Counted from the stretch's first letter, positions 46,743 to 59,812 are shown. The stretch: DNA of 64,000 bases from Endothia cerciana (GCA_026119935.1 JALRMH010000025.1:434001-498000), one strand, 5' to 3'. The notes: generated from the sequence alone by a model not told the origin. Numbers and translations: made by a program.

Positions 46743-48264
46743 AAGAATATAAGGCTGGCCCGTCCGACCCCATGGGTCGTGATCCCCTCTCTCGCGCTCT
46801 GCCTTTGACGCCTCTGGCATCAATCTGCTAGCTCTCCCTGTGGTCGTCGCCCGATCTGGTCGTCCGGTCGTCGAAAGCTCCTATGGATCATAAAATAGAG
46901 ATGAAAATAATAATAAATACAATTGAGCTTCGGCAACCCGCCCGGGTCCTCTCTCAGACCACCCAAGCATGAGCACCGCAGCAGTCACGAGCTCGCCGTC
47001 ACTGGAGGACACAGCCAGGCCCTCTCCCTCTGCCCTAGGCACAGAGCAAGCACCCGTCAGCCACCCGGTCCAGGACCGCACCATCATACATGCATGGTAT
47101 ATTGCCCCCCATCTTGGCCATATCCCGACCCCTCCCTCCTTACCTCACCCAAAGCCCACCCAGCCAGCCCGGTCGAGCCGAGAGCCCTCACCCCCCCCCT
47201 TCAACACTGCCCGCCGGCGCCTGGCCCAGGGAACGGACGCTTCGCTAGTGTTCAGCCGGATCCTGATTCTGTCCTGCCCTGCAGCATGGCCAATCTCGGT
47301 GTCTCCCAAGAATCCGGTATGGCTGGCGTCTGTCGAGAATGCAATTCCTGGAAAGCCGGTGTCCAGGCCCTGTCATAAGCTGGGCTGGGGCGGGTTTGGT
47401 GTGGTGGTCTGCTGCCGGTCAAATCCAACCCCCTGTCTTCAGACCCCCGAAGCGGCAGGTGGTCGCCCCACCATGCTGGCTTCAACCCTGCTTTCGTCCC
47501 TAAGGCTGGATGGAATATTGGGGGGGGGGGGGGGTCAAAGTCCCTCGACGGCGACTGCGTAAACCTGGGTCACCCGCATGGCTCGCTGGCTTCAACAAGT
47601 GGATGATATTATCTCATATTCAACAGTCCAGGTTCCCTTCATCCAAGGACCTCCAAAGACCGTGACATGTGTTACTCTATACAATTGGGCAGGACAGGAC
47701 GACGCAACCGAAACTCCTCACACTATCCTCCGTTTATGTTCCCTTTCCCCTTCAACAACCGACCACGGAACGGCAGCAGCCTCCCCTGCCTGCCAATACG
47801 GGGGCAGACTGAGCTGTCTGTCTGCAGAGGACCCCCGCAACGGCCGTATGTGCTCCTTACCGGTTGACCTGCCGCCACCAGGTCCTGTAAATGTCTCAAC
47901 CCAAACGTCGATAAAAGGAGGGACAAGGCCAGCCTCGACAGTGAAGAAGAGACCGATGATGATTAGCCATTAGATATGCCATAAAAAGGGTTGCCGCCGT
48001 CTCCTCCCCCATTCCTCTCAGGGAAGGGTTGCCGTCTGTCATATGTCACCCTTATGTCTGCCTGCCTGCATGCCGGCCTGTTTGTTCCGTTGCCTGTAAA
48101 TGCAAGAGTCCGCCTGTTTGCGCGCGGGGGGGGGGGGGCAGGGGGTGGTTATTGCGGTGTGTCCTTTGGTCGTTGCAAGGGGGATAAATCGTTGCTTCGA
48201 CAAGTTTGTACATGAACTGTGCCAGGTGTTGCGAAACAGAATGCTTGAGTGGTTCCAACCTTGT

Positions 48265-50996
48265 TCACTTCCGGATAATGACCGAGAAGCCGTCGACCCA
48301 CGAGCCGCAGGAGCCCCAGACACCGCAGATATTGTAGCCGTATGGGGGGATGAGGGTGTGTCTAAAAGTAAGCTCGTCAGCCTCTTCTCGTGTGCACAAT
48401 AAGGGACCGCCAGGAGTCCGCTCACGAGCTGCCGCCGTTCTTGTTTCCAAAGAAAGGCGAGCGGTTGCCCAGAGAAGTCAAGATCTGGATACCATCGACC
48501 CAGAATCCCGACCGCACGACGAAGCCGGAGATGTACTCGCCCTTGCGGACATCTGCAGGGTTGGGGGGGGGAGAGAAGGTCAGTGGCCCATTATCCTACG
48601 GGTTGGAGGGGGGGGGAGGGGAGGGGTGCCGCCATGAAACTCACCCAGGTCAAACACGCCCACGTTGACATTGGGTGTCTTCCCAAATACCTGCCTCGAG
48701 TCGTCATCATAGATGAACTCGATGCCGTCCAGTGCCGCGCCGTGGTACACCACGACCCTGCTGAGCACCCTATCCTGCCGCGTGGCGCTCGTGAACACAA
48801 ACTCAACGGGTTGGGACCCCTCGAGCCTTGACTCCCCGAGCTTCTTGCCACGGAAACCGGTCCAGCCCGTCACGGGGTTGCCGACACTCAGCTTGCTCTC
48901 CTTGCCGCACAACACCCGCACGTCGTCCACGTCCAGCCCACCGCCACCGTGTGACTTGATGCTGAGCCGGATCCTGCCCTTGCGCTTGTCCTCGGGGAGG
49001 CGCTTGCGCAGCTCGTCCTCGGTCAGGATGATCTGTCGCTTGGCCTGGTTCTCTTCGAGCAGCCCCGGACACTCCATCCATGTCGTGCACAGGTCTTCGC
49101 CCCCGCCGTAGATCTCGATGAAGGAGATGCCTGAAGGCGCAGTCACGGCCACCTTCCCGTCCTCGACCGGCCAGGCGTGGACCGTGTCATCTGGGTATCG
49201 GGGTGGGTCGTGAGGGAGCGCGAAGCACGGGTGGCTGCGGAAGCGCAGACAGTCGAGACGGTGCCAGGTGCACTCGTCCGCCTGGGTTACAGGCCCGCCC
49301 TTGGACTTGGTTCGGGTGGAGTAGGCCTCGTGGCTCACGAAGGACCGGTGCAGGTTGACGTAGTCCCGGAGCATCACGCCATTGGCCTGGTGGGGGCAGC
49401 CAAATAGATGGCCTGTCTCGTGCAGGTGGGCCCCGATCCCGATATTGGCGTTCTCCCAGGAGCTGCCAGCCTCGCTACAATCATTCGCGACGTATCTCGT
49501 GTCGGTAGGGGTACAGTCCGTGAACGCCGGGACGACCTCCTCGAGCCTCGCAGGGTAGCTGTGCAGCGAGTGGGACCCGAAGATGGCCAGCTTCAGGTCC
49601 CCGCTGGAGCTACCCAGCGCGGCATGGCCCCGGATGAGCTTGTCCTCGGGGTCCCAGTGGCTGTCCAGATACATGCAGGAGACGTACTGTTCCTGTCCCG
49701 GCTGGAGGCCGAAGTACTTCCTGACCGCATCCGCCGCCATCGGGAACAGACCGCCCTGGTCCGCGGCCTCCTGGTTCTGCTGTGCAACGTTGAGGTCCCT
49801 GATCTCGGCCACCGTCTTGTCCATGCGGATGACGTGGACCCGCGCCTCGCTCCGGAGCCTCCCGTTTTCGTGGTCCCTCGCGCAGGTGGTGCCCTGGGTC
49901 CACTCCTCCTCAAATCTGAACGTACGACGCCCAAACTTGTTGCGGAACATCTGCTCGGCAGTGAATGCCTGCCACAGATAGGCAGCCATGCGGAACTTCC
50001 GGATGGCGGCATTCAGGTCGTTCCCCTCCCTCTTCGCCCGCTCCGGCGGCGCGTCGAAGGTGCCGGGGGAGTCCTTGGCCAGCAGGACTGCCAGCTGCAG
50101 GGGTGGGGAGGATGAGGGCGGCAGAGAGTTGACCGTGAGCTGCGTGGAGTGGATCGGGTTCGAGGTGCCGCTGTTGGCGAGCTTGGGGCTGCAGAAGTCG
50201 AACCGGAGCCTGTTCACGCCGGACTGCAGATAGACCAGCGCCTTGAAGCGACAGTCGCGGACCGGCCATGACACCGGGGGATAGTCGTCGTCCGGCCGCA
50301 TCACCGTCACCTCTCCGTCGATCGATCGTCCGACGGCGGCGCCGACCGTGCCCGTTATGATGAGCACCTTCTGCGATACCTGTTGTAGCCGGTCGTCAGC
50401 CAGAAATTCCATGATCCAGCTCGCCAGGCCGCCAGGCCGGACCGGCGGTGCGCGGGCCCGTCCCCGGCCTCCACGAGGACGGGGCGGTCCCAAACAGACC
50501 CCCAGGTCCCTCCCTCCGCGATCCCGATCACTATCCCGAAACACCAATCAACGGCATCGTCAGAACTCACCCAGGCACCATGCCGTATGTTCTCGATCTG
50601 CGGCGCATAGGGCGAGACGGGCAGCTGCGGCTGCGGGCCCCGTCCACCCGTCGGGGGCGACCCCAAGCCCGTCATACCAGACACGCTGAATCGGCTGCTG
50701 CCGTTCGTGGCCGACCGCAACGGCGGCCGCAGGTGGGGGATAGGAGGGACCGGTGGTGTGCCGTTCGGTGACTCGCTCAGCTTCTCCCTGGACAGCTGAT
50801 GGTGCAGCGCGACGTCGGACTGTCCGGCGACCGAGGGGGCGGCAGAAGGGGGGGTCAGTGACCCGCTGGTGGGTGTGCGTCCGTTGCTGGCGTCGCTCGA
50901 GGCGTCGGTGGCAGCATCGGTGGAGGACTTCTCGGTCTTGAAGCTGGCCTTGGACCGTCGCCTGATGGACCTGATGGACAGCAGGCTGGGCGCCAT
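48265..50996 (-). CDS. Zinc metallopeptidase (PF12044/YIL108W-like) with C-terminal jacalin-like domain
   Basis: Four exons (50571-50996, 48645-50379, 48426-48552, 48265-48361) with introns of 191, 92 and 64 nt give 794 aa. The N-terminal 140 residues are Ser/Pro-rich and disordered. A compact domain follows from VSQKVLIITGTVGAAVG. The catalytic site HETGHLFGCPH (H462, E463, H466, H472) is a complete HExxHxxGxxH zinc motif. The C-terminal part, from GWTGFRGKKLGE through VVVYHGAALDGIEFIY, GEYISGFVVRSGFWVDGIQI and CGSWVDGFSVIIRK, repeats the GxxVDGIxI pattern of jacalin-like lectin folds; its last two pieces only appear after splicing. No signal peptide or TM segment is seen, so it is probably cytosolic. 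Start at 50996 (MAPSLLSIRS) is chosen over an in-frame ATG 64 codons upstream because that part is leader-like. Substrate is unknown. Confidence 0.88.
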
Positions 50997-53900
50997 GGCT
51001 GCTGGTGGTGGGCGCTCAAGGGGCTGGCCGCCTCGGGTCGGGTCGGCAGCAGGTTGTGTTGTCGTTCTCGGCGGCAGTGTCACAGAAGGCGCGAGACACC
51101 TCTCCCGGCGGCTCTGTGTGCCTCGTCCTATCTGGAGCCAGGCACGGACTGTGAGACCCGGCTCGAGCAAGGCAGTCGGGACACTCACGAGGGGCTCGTG
51201 CCAGCAGACGAGATGTCGTGGCGCGCGGGAGGAAGGAAGGCTCTCAAAGGCGAGGTGCGGTACCCCGTCTGTAGATGAGAACTTTCAAGGCGGCGGAGGA
51301 GCAGGTGAGCCTTTGGCTGGGAGGCTGACAGGACGGGGGGGGGCTCGAGGGAAGCGGGAAAAGGGCTCGGGATCAAGGTCAAGAGGTGTGCGAGCAAGGA
51401 CGCACGTCCGACAGGGGAGTTGGGTTGGATCTCGTCCAAGGCGGGCGGGCAGGATTCAAGGTTGGGAGAGTTGGCCTGGAAAGTCCAGGGATGCCTTGTC
51501 CTGCGGCGAAGGAAAAGAAAAAGAAGAAGAAAAAAAAGCGGCCCCGACGTCTTCTCGCTAGTTTCTGGCTGGTAAATTGGAACCGAACCCAGCACGGGTT
51601 GATTTTGACGAGCACGGGGGAGATTTGGCGCTGTCGTAGCAGGCCAGGCAGGGGACGAGGATGGGATCAGATCAGGACGCCGATTGAGGCTGTGGTGCCG
51701 AACCGGGGGCGCAAATACTGGGCTGGACCGTAGCTGGTCGAATTCGGAGTGGGTTTTTGCCAATGACGTAGCGCCGGTTTGAAATCTCCGCTCGAACTTG
51801 GGCCGTGGAAGCGACCCAGGGATGGGATCTTCAAGATGAGGCAGACACCCCTTATCACAAACAGCCGTATCCTTACAGGACGGGCGTCTAGGGCAGCCGG
51901 ACCGTTGAAGGGAGAAGAAAGAAAGAAAAACACCCCCCACCCGGTGCGGTAACGAAGACCCGAGGCCCAGGCCAGGAAGCAATGCGGGAGGCGTCCGGCT
52001 GGTGGCTGGGATGAAGAACGCAGGTAGGGGGCCGAAGGCAGCCCTGATCCGGGTCGGTGGGATGGGGGAGAGGGGGGGGACGAGAGAAGAGAGGAGGGCT
52101 GTGAGGAGGGGAGGATGGAGAGGCTGGCTGTGCACCCGGATGTGAGACAACGACGTCGACAATCCAGCGAGGTGGGTGGGCAGATGATGGGGGAAACAAC
52201 GCCAAACATACGAGCGGCGGCAGTCTAGATGCACGTCGTGTCGGCACACAAGCATCGCCATCTATCTCCTTCTGCTAGTAGGTATAGCATGTAGTGCTTA
52301 GTACTACGGTACTGTGCATCTGACGGGGAGGGCCACCAGCAGCACGCATGCATCCATGCATGACTTCAGATGGCATTCTGGCTTGTAGCACGGTCCGGCC
52401 GCCTCCGCGCAAGGGGACACGCGTTGTGGCCAGGGGCTGCGGGATGAGAGTCTCGTCCAGAGGGGGCTTCTTGCTTCTGTGTTCATCTACCGGCGACAAC
52501 GAGAGAGATCTTTCCATCCTGCCAGCGGTGCAGCAGGTGCCTGGTTGTCCCGTCGGCGAGGCTGTGGAAAAGGCCCCGGAGGGGGGGGGTGTTCGAGGTT
52601 GATGGCCATTGGAAAGAAAAAAAGCAGGCTTCTGCAAGGCGCGCCTGTACCCAGAGACTTGGCGATGGCCGGACTGCCTTGCCCCTGATCCTGGCCCGGG
52701 TACGTACTACTGTGGTACTCACTATGAACATATGCTAGACAGGGGGCGCCCGCAGTGCCTTTGGAGCTCTCGCACCCTGGTCGCAGATCCGATCCTCGCC
52801 TGTGGATATACGGGCGTACATAGCACACAGAAGACGACAGGAGGGGGCCCGTGGGGACCAGGGAGCCGCTGATGACTTACTATGAGCATCATCCTGTCGG
52901 GATAATCACGGTTCAAAGGGGGGGGGGGTCTCCCTCCCCCGTTCCCACTTCCCACCATCTCCAAGGGGCGCACAGGCAGCAACAATACATACATCTGAGG
53001 CACTATGTAACTATGTATTCCTCCCGTCCCGTCTCGGTGGGACGGTTAGGTCGGCCAAGGCCAAGCCCCCACCTGCGCGGTACTCACAGGCGCCATACGG
53101 GGACAGGCGCCCGGCCGTGTATACATACCGTGGACTGCTTGGGTGGGGTGGCCGCACCCTGGCCCCCTCCTTGCGAAGGTTCCCCAGCCCCACAGACTCT
53201 GCCGGCATGTGCACCTTGCGGAATACGAGGACCGACGTCTCCACGAACCACGCAAGCTTGCTGATAAGTCTGTCCTCGCACCCTCCCCGTGAGTACGAAG
53301 CAGGGACAGAGCCTCCCGCGAGGGGAGGAGGGGGGGTCACGGGGGGAACCCCCCCTGGGCCAGATCTTCGAAGATCGACAGTGTCCCTTTCATGTAAGCC
53401 ATCTCGGCAAGGCGCCCGTGTTGCCCTCACACACTGCCACACGCTTAGATGGGGGGGGGGGGGGCCGTTGATCAAACGCAGAGGCTGCGACGGGTCTCAC
53501 AGCCAGCTCGTACGTACGGTCTCATACCATAGCAGGAGAGATATTGAGCAGCACCGTGCCATGTACCGCGGTGGCACCATCTCTCACCCCCTGTGGAGAG
53601 GAGGGGGTGTTCGACGTGTCACCGACTCGCAGCACTAGGCAGTTCACCGCATGCACCTCGATCGACATATGCTGCTTGGCGTGACAATCCGATCCTCCAT
53701 CACGGGGGATTTGCGGCGCCCGCCCTGCGGTGTAAGCTCACGAGCAGGATCGACGGCGCATGGCGATAAGGGGGTGCCATCCTGCGACAGACATGCAAGC
53801 CGCTGCCGTGCCACAGTACGGACGAACCAAGGAACGAGGGCGCGGAGACCACCTATAGTAGTAGTACCACCACGGCCCCGAGAGAGATACCGTTCCGAGA

Positions 53901-55115
53901 CAGCCGCCTACCTCGTACCGTCCCTCAGGGCCCCCATCCCTGACTCTTGATCGATCATGATCTCTCCAGCATCTTGCGCTTCACGGGATGGGGAAGCCCC
54001 CCCCCCCCCCCGTCACAATCTCGTCGGCCACCCGCAAGGCTCCGCCTCTTATCTGCACCTCCCGGATATTACCCGCGCATCCCTAGCCACATGCACCCAC
54101 AAGGCTGTGGGTTTTGCGGTCCAGAAAAATATAGCACAAGACACCAGTGCTCTTCGGAGGGGTGCTGCCGGTGGTGATGGTACCCTTATTCACCCTCAAA
54201 GGCTGTCTGCATCGGAAGAGGACCCGCATTCTCGAATAGAACAGGCGGTACTTGTCCTCAACATGCGAGGAGCCTAGGCTTGGAGTATTCCAGCCCCGCC
54301 CTCTTGCGTCCGGGGAAGCTGACATCCGCATATCATATCCCCTATAGAATCCTGGACCGCAAAGTTCAGCCTCAAAATGGTCGGTGCCTTCTCCCAAGGC
54401 TCTGAGAACACCACCTCCTCTCGGCGGGTCCAGACGACAGCAGCTGGTCTGCACATGGCCTGAACCCGGGTGGCGGGCCCTGCGAGGCCGCTCTGTAGGA
54501 CACAAGACAACCATCTAGGCACATTTGGAGACGCCCAGACGCTCGTTCAGCAACCACGGCGCTTCGCTCCAAACCCCCTTTCCACTGCCACCCCTCTTGG
54601 TCTTTCGCGTCTTATATGCTGCCTGATGTGCACTCGGTCTCGTCCACTCTGTAGAGCCCAGTGAGGAACCACCTCACGGGCGCGGTCTCCATACCGCTGT
54701 AACCAAAAATTACATGCAGTCTTGACAAACAAGGAAACATCGCCAGCTGGTTTGAAGAACATCTGACCACCCAACGTTTAGGCCGTATTCCTGGAGGACT
54801 CCCGGCTTTCCAAGGGGTTGTTGCAAGAACTGAAAGCTGAGGGCCATCACAAGGAGGAAGCTCCAGCTTGGTCAGAAGGGCAGGAGCTCGAGGTGAGAAG
54901 ACCTCAGCATGCCCACCAGGGACCCCTCGTCGGTTGCGGTCATCTGTCAAGCCGGTATCTTCGAAACGGCGGTACGAGGAGAGGGGAGGCAAGCAGTGAT
55001 AGACCGCCGAGGCGTAACCAAACAAAGCCCCGTTGGTTACAGACTATGACAGAAGACGGGCTCGTCCGTTTCGACTTACCTAGGTCCTACACAGGGGACA
55101 CGACTTCACCTGCTA
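50997..55115. other. 4.1-kb gene-poor stretch
   Basis: 51.0-52.3 kb is the purine-rich (pyrimidine-rich on the gene strand) leader and promoter of the metallopeptidase; the 358-codon minus frame there is a composition shadow. G/C runs lie at 52581-52589, 52918-52928, 53451-53464 and 53997-54011. One protein-like piece (KLAWFVETSVLVFRKVHMPAES near 53240, -) has no partner exons that I can find. Confidence 0.5.
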
Positions 55116-55440
55116 CTATGGCTCAGCCCCAGGCAGCTCAGCTACCAACCTAGCCCTCCGGTCTTCCACCTCGAAGTACTGATGGGCCATATCGCCAGGC
55201 GCCTCGGCAAGGCCCACGAGGCCCGTGTCCTTCGTTGGACCGTCACCGTCGCCGTCGCCGTCGTGGCCTCCCCCCTCCGCAGCCATAAACCCGTCGCCAG
55301 ACCTACCAGACCTCCGTATCCATCGCTCTCCCGCTCCTGCACCGAGACAGTCCACGACGTACCGTTACTGTCCCCGGTCCAGGTAACCAGCAGTGCCTGG
55401 CCGAACAGGATCTCACCCGAGACGCTGGTCGGCACCGCGA
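55116..55440 (-). pseudogene. Possible fragment of a secreted/membrane protein gene
   Basis: Two protein-like pieces lie in different frames on the minus strand: EILFGQALLVTWTGDSNGTSWTVSVQERE, and an acidic C-terminus, APGDMAHQYFEVEDRRARLVAELPG, ending at 55116. The second resembles the cytosolic ends of fungal single-pass cell-surface proteins. A hydrophobic piece (VVAFLVSFLAAVLFAAL near 55500) lies upstream in a third frame. No splice arrangement joins them convincingly, so this is either a decayed gene or a gene with introns I could not resolve. Confidence 0.25.
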
Positions 55441-57279
55441 GTCCGCCACTATCAGCAGCTGGAGAGGGGGTTCAGGGCCGCAAACAGGACCGCGGCGAGG
55501 AACGAGACGAGAAAGGCGACGACGCCGGTGCCATTTCCACCGCGGCCCGCAGCGGGATCCCAGTATTCTTTTTGTTGGAGACCGTTCCGCTAGTGGACAT
55601 GTGATGTGACGCGAGGACGTACGTGTGGGAAGAGACAAGAGTCCCCAGCGGGCTTGCGCCCCGTACGTACAGTATTTACATGCTGCCTGTGCATGCTTGA
55701 CCCGGCGTCCCGAGCGCGTCTCTGGGCCCACCCCAGCAGCACTCGCGGTTCAGCATGACGGCTGGATGCAGGCTGACACAAGCATGGTTGAAGGCCTCCA
55801 CTAGGCTGAAGGTATCTGACCACCCCATCCATCGCCTCGAGGGATTCAGAGGGCGGAGCCTCTCTACCATGATACCGTTTCAATTCCGCATGATCATTGG
55901 CCTGATACTTCCAGGGTCCGCCAATGGGAGTCTTCTCATCCCCTAAACGTAGAGAAGACTAAGGGAACTTCTGAGTACTGGTTTTCTAGAGTCAGCTTGA
56001 AGACAGATTCCTCCGAAGGGGGAGGAGCGCCAACGTTGTTCAGGAAGGGGTGCCGCTATACCGAAGTGCAGATCAGCTCGTCAGTATAAGAGCAGCCTCC
56101 TTTTGAGGGTTACTTTATGATAGGTACTTTTTTTAAAGAAATAAAAATTAAAAAATTAAAATAATTCCCTCGCCTGGTTGTGGGGTTTGTTACCATAGTA
56201 TAGATCTGAGCCCATTGGTACTTTGTGCGCACCAGATAGCTTCCATTGAGTTCTTCGGTCGTCAATCTTAGTATTAGATAACACCTCACTATTCAGTAGC
56301 CTTACAGCTAGTGACGCTCGCATCAAGATCGACATAGGAACTATATAGTGTGTTTTGATATTGAAGACAAAAAGGTGTACGCTGCTTCGTTACGGCTAAC
56401 ATAAACCCTTGAGATACTTCTAGGGCCTGAGGTACAGGCAGTGCTCAGTACACTGTGTATCTGCTCTGCCTCCTCATACCGCCGCCACCGCCGCTCCCGG
56501 AATGCGGAGCTGATGGCCGCTGCTCCGGTGCGGCGCCAGCGCCCTCGAGATGCCCAACCCGGTGCGCAAGGAGGTGGAGAGGAGGAGCTCGGGAGCACCG
56601 ACGACGACGAAATGGCGTGTTGAGTAGACGCAGCACGAGAGGGACGGGCGAACCTTTATAAAAACCCCGGGTGGGTATTAGGTGCGCACAATGCGCAAGT
56701 ACGGCGCTCTGTCATCACGATGCAGAGGCGTCGAAAAGTCCCCGGGTAAACGGGATCGCGATTTTATATCGTAGGGTTCTTTTTATGCAAATCATTATAA
56801 GCAGCTTTTGTGCTACGCCATCATTAAATATTAAGCTTTGCTTCGTAATTGTAAGTTAATACTTTCTCGTTAATAAATAAATCAAATTCTTGTTTAAAAA
56901 AAAAATCGCTGTTACATTTTTTATTTTATTTGATAAAATATTGTTTTAGGCGTCATAAATTTTATAGGCCGGGGCTAAATGACAGCAAAAGGGATCAGCA
57001 TGTCCCCAATGTGAAGAAATCTATCACACGGGAGTTAGTACTAAAAACTCCGAGACCTGCTCAAGCAATATGGTATGTGGCGATGGCAACATATATCTAC
57101 GTTGACTAGAAAATCTATCTCTTTAGGTAAAGGCTTAGTCAGCTGCAACGCTATTATGGCCATGGAGACGTGCTTTCTACTGGACGATCAGAAGTAGGCC
57201 GGCGTGCGAACTAATTTAACCTCATCTGAAATATATAAGACAAGGTTGATCAGGACAGATCTGATATTGTGCTTTTGAA
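55441..57279. other. Spacer passing into an AT-rich block at about 56.1 kb
   Basis: GC-rich up to about 56.05 kb, then AT-rich with many TpA steps and homopolymer A/T (56.1-57.0 kb), apart from a GC-richer patch at 56.4-56.7 kb. No gene is seen. The compositional break suggests decayed, possibly RIP-mutated, repeat sequence. Confidence 0.5.
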
Positions 57280-58565
57280 GGTTTGGGTCCTGATCGTCCT
57301 TCGATGAACATGTTGGCGGACCTCGCCAAAGGGCTTAACGCAACAACATCTGTCCTAGCACTTGGTAAGAAGACCTGGGAGCAGCAATGGAGGCAATGAA
57401 ATTGCCTTATCTATCACGAAATTCAATGTTACAGCGATACAGAACGCAGGAACATGTTGCGTGCTATGGAAGACCTCCTGAGTAGGCGGTGGTTCAACAG
57501 GGTCTGGATAATCCAAGAGGTGGCTAGTGCTAAAGCTGGAGAAGTTATTGTTGGTGAGATGGGAAATATGGTATCCATACCCATGCGACTTTTCGCCTTT
57601 CTACCATACCTGATGGAACTTACCTCCACTCGACCAGATATAGAAGCTATTTTGGACGTTATGCCATCAGTGGGACAGAAGCGACGAGGATGGTGGGACG
57701 AACACGACCTAAAGACCCTGCTCTTGAAGTTTCATCGGAGCCAGGCTGGAGACTCAAGAGACTTCGTTTACGCACTCCTCGGGATAACAACAGATAACAG
57801 CGTCCGACAAGCTATTCCACCTGATTACAATATGGATGAACAGACAGTCTTCAGGAACACGATGTCGTACCTAGTGTATCAAGAGGTCGATGCGAGCAAG
57901 GTCATTTCTCCAGTCCGCGACAAAGAAAGCCTAGTCAAGGCCCTGCCTGGATCACCATACTATCTTGGGACAAAGCATTACGATGCTCAATCCGGAATAA
58001 TGCGAATGCTAACGACGCGAAGTGGATCTTAGAGACCCAGGTCGTTGACGTTAACTGCGATGAGAGCACAAGCGAGAGGGCGCCATTGGCCTTACTTGCT
58101 GGCCAAGGTTATCCTCTGGATGTCATGCAGAAGGTTTTAGAGCGTGACGATGTCGACGTAAACATCCGTTACGGAGGGCCGCTGCCGCTTCATCTAGCCG
58201 CGAGGAAAGGCCGTTGGGAAGTCGTCGAGCTGCTTCTCATGACAGGCAAAGTCGACTCAGAGAACACATTTACACAGACACCATTCTCGGAAGCAGCAAG
58301 AAACGGGTACAAGGGTATTATCAAGCTGCTTCTAAAGACAGGCGAGGTTGATAATATTGACTCGAAAAATAATTTCGGTACAACACCACTCTCAGAAGCA
58401 GCAAGGAATAGGCATGAGGGTACTGTCAAGCTGCTTCTCGAGACAGGCAAAGCTGATGTCGATTTGAAGGATGAATAGAGCAAGATACCGGTTCAGTACG
58501 CAATGATGAAAAGGCACGAAGGAATCATGAAGCTGCTTCTCAAAACAGGCAAAGTTAATATCTAA
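57280..58565 (+). pseudogene. Broken HET-domain/ankyrin-repeat gene
   Basis: A coding trace runs from about 57280 through an in-frame TGA near 57397 into a 192-codon frame (57454-58032) with the HET-domain signature SRRWFNRVWIIQEVASAK, then GDSRDFVYALLGIT and the DYNMDEQTVFRNTM segment. Near 57995 the signal shifts one frame (NDAKWILETQVVDVNC) into ankyrin repeats: GPLPLHLAARKGRWEVVELLL, TPFSEAARNGYKGIIKLLL, TPLSEAARNRHEGTVKLLL, then a TAG at 58476 and one more degenerate repeat to 58565. HET proteins trigger cell death in vegetative incompatibility. The N-terminal half of the HET domain is missing. One frameshift and at least two stops show it is not functional as a single protein. It lies in an AT-rich block. 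Confidence 0.7.
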
Positions 58566-58953
58566 TAGATAGAGAATGCTAAAATGTTGCTTTGGCAAAC
58601 AGCAACAAAGGAGCATAAGATAATCTCCAAAATTCTTTTTAAGACAAGCAAGAGATAATTTAAGTTAACTATAAAAGCCAATTCTTTATATATGTGATGT
58701 GTTGCCTTCCTACTATGGAAATTCTCTTCGCCTTTAGAAAGCCCTCTAGAGTTTACTCTATACCCATGCAAAGGACAGTTAGGCTCGATCAGCTTGAAAA
58801 TGATCATCAACGACGCCCGCATCTCTGCCCAGAACAAGTAGCAAGAGGACTTTGTGGCCATTTATACAGGTAGAGAAGGTTTACTTCGATGGCTTGAACA
58901 CAGTATAGGATCTTCATATAGATAGACGCCGGAAAAGAAAGACCGCCATTGGG
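58566..58953. other. AT-rich spacer
   Basis: AT-rich, with stops in all frames at short intervals. Nothing is supported here. Confidence 0.5.
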
Positions 58954-59812
58954 CTATGTGGCTTGCTTCCGAGTACCACGTATTTTAGCAGAGGGATCTA
59001 TGCGAATGGAATTGACATTGAGATTTTTTCTATAAAGCAGGGGGATGGCTCCCCTGACCGCCACAAGGCGGCCATTACAGACAGCCGATGGCACATGCCC
59101 CCTAAGTGTCCTTGCCCATGTTGCGACAATGTGTGGATAGTATGAAGTAATGCTGGTTTTCACGAAGATATTGCCGCTCATTCCTTTATTCGCGTCTGCT
59201 TTATGCAGAAGCTGTCTTGCAATGTACTCGGCCGACTTTGGCAGACGAATCTTGTAGGTCCCCGAGACTATTGAGAAGTCCTTGTGCAGTGGCAGCAAGT
59301 TTATGCCTCTGCTTTCTCCGCTATTCAGCCTCAGATCCGACACAAATTAGCTCACTGTCATCAAAATAAGCGACTGTCCAAGAGCAAAAGATGCTGGCAA
59401 GTGGTGAGAGAACATGCTGTATCCAATAGTTCAGGTCAAATTAACATGAAAGCAGCAATCGGTTCCGTATCAAGCATGTCGGACTCGTCCAGCTCGCAGG
59501 CACCAATACCCTCATGTTTTGCCACAACCTGCATAATTCTCTCAATCAACGGACGCTGGGTTTGAATTTCAATGACGTTGTCATATGTTTCATCTCCAAG
59601 ATCCGGGCTATCAGATGTTGGTCTATGATTCGGCCACTACATCTGAAATGGATCAAATTATGGGTATTTTTGTATGTGAACCAGACTTTGTCATAGACCC
59701 GTCATGCTTCCCCAATATTCTGACCAGGATGCTGCTTCTGAAGTCGCTACTTTTCTATTTGCACAGATCTCAAGGGCTTCGGAGAACGGCCTATCTCAGT
59801 GGCTAGTCCACT
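58954..59812 (-). pseudogene. Decayed coding relic, identity unknown
   Basis: On the minus strand a protein-like frame is broken by stops: EALEICANRKVATSEAASW, then DLGDETYDNVIEIQTQRP and LIERIMQVVAKHEGIGACEL, followed further down in another frame by the 129-codon piece at 58954-59343 (GTYKIRLPKSAEYIARQLLH). The helix around VVAKHEGIGACELDESD loosely recalls a carrier-protein or dimerisation helix, but no catalytic motif is present. The pattern of TAG/TGA stops in AT-rich sequence fits C-to-T decay. I do not assign a family. Confidence 0.3.

Larger units (their letters stand above)
45461..48264. other. 2.8-kb spacer with simple repeats, no supportable gene
   Basis: Holds the Whi5/Nrm1-like promoter and the metallopeptidase 3' flank. 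Seen: pentamer arrays at 45466-45495 and 46191-46230, a long T-rich strand-biased tract at 45819-45940, (GAT)10 at 46713-46742, and G runs at 46568-46582, 47520-47534 and 48126-48138. Open frames on both strands are repeat- and bias-driven. Confidence 0.6.

Noticed and set aside
51185..52261. 358-codon minus-strand frame upstream of the metallopeptidase
   Set aside because: Pro/Ser/Leu-rich translation of a pyrimidine-rich leader, no motifs; most likely promoter and leader sequence.
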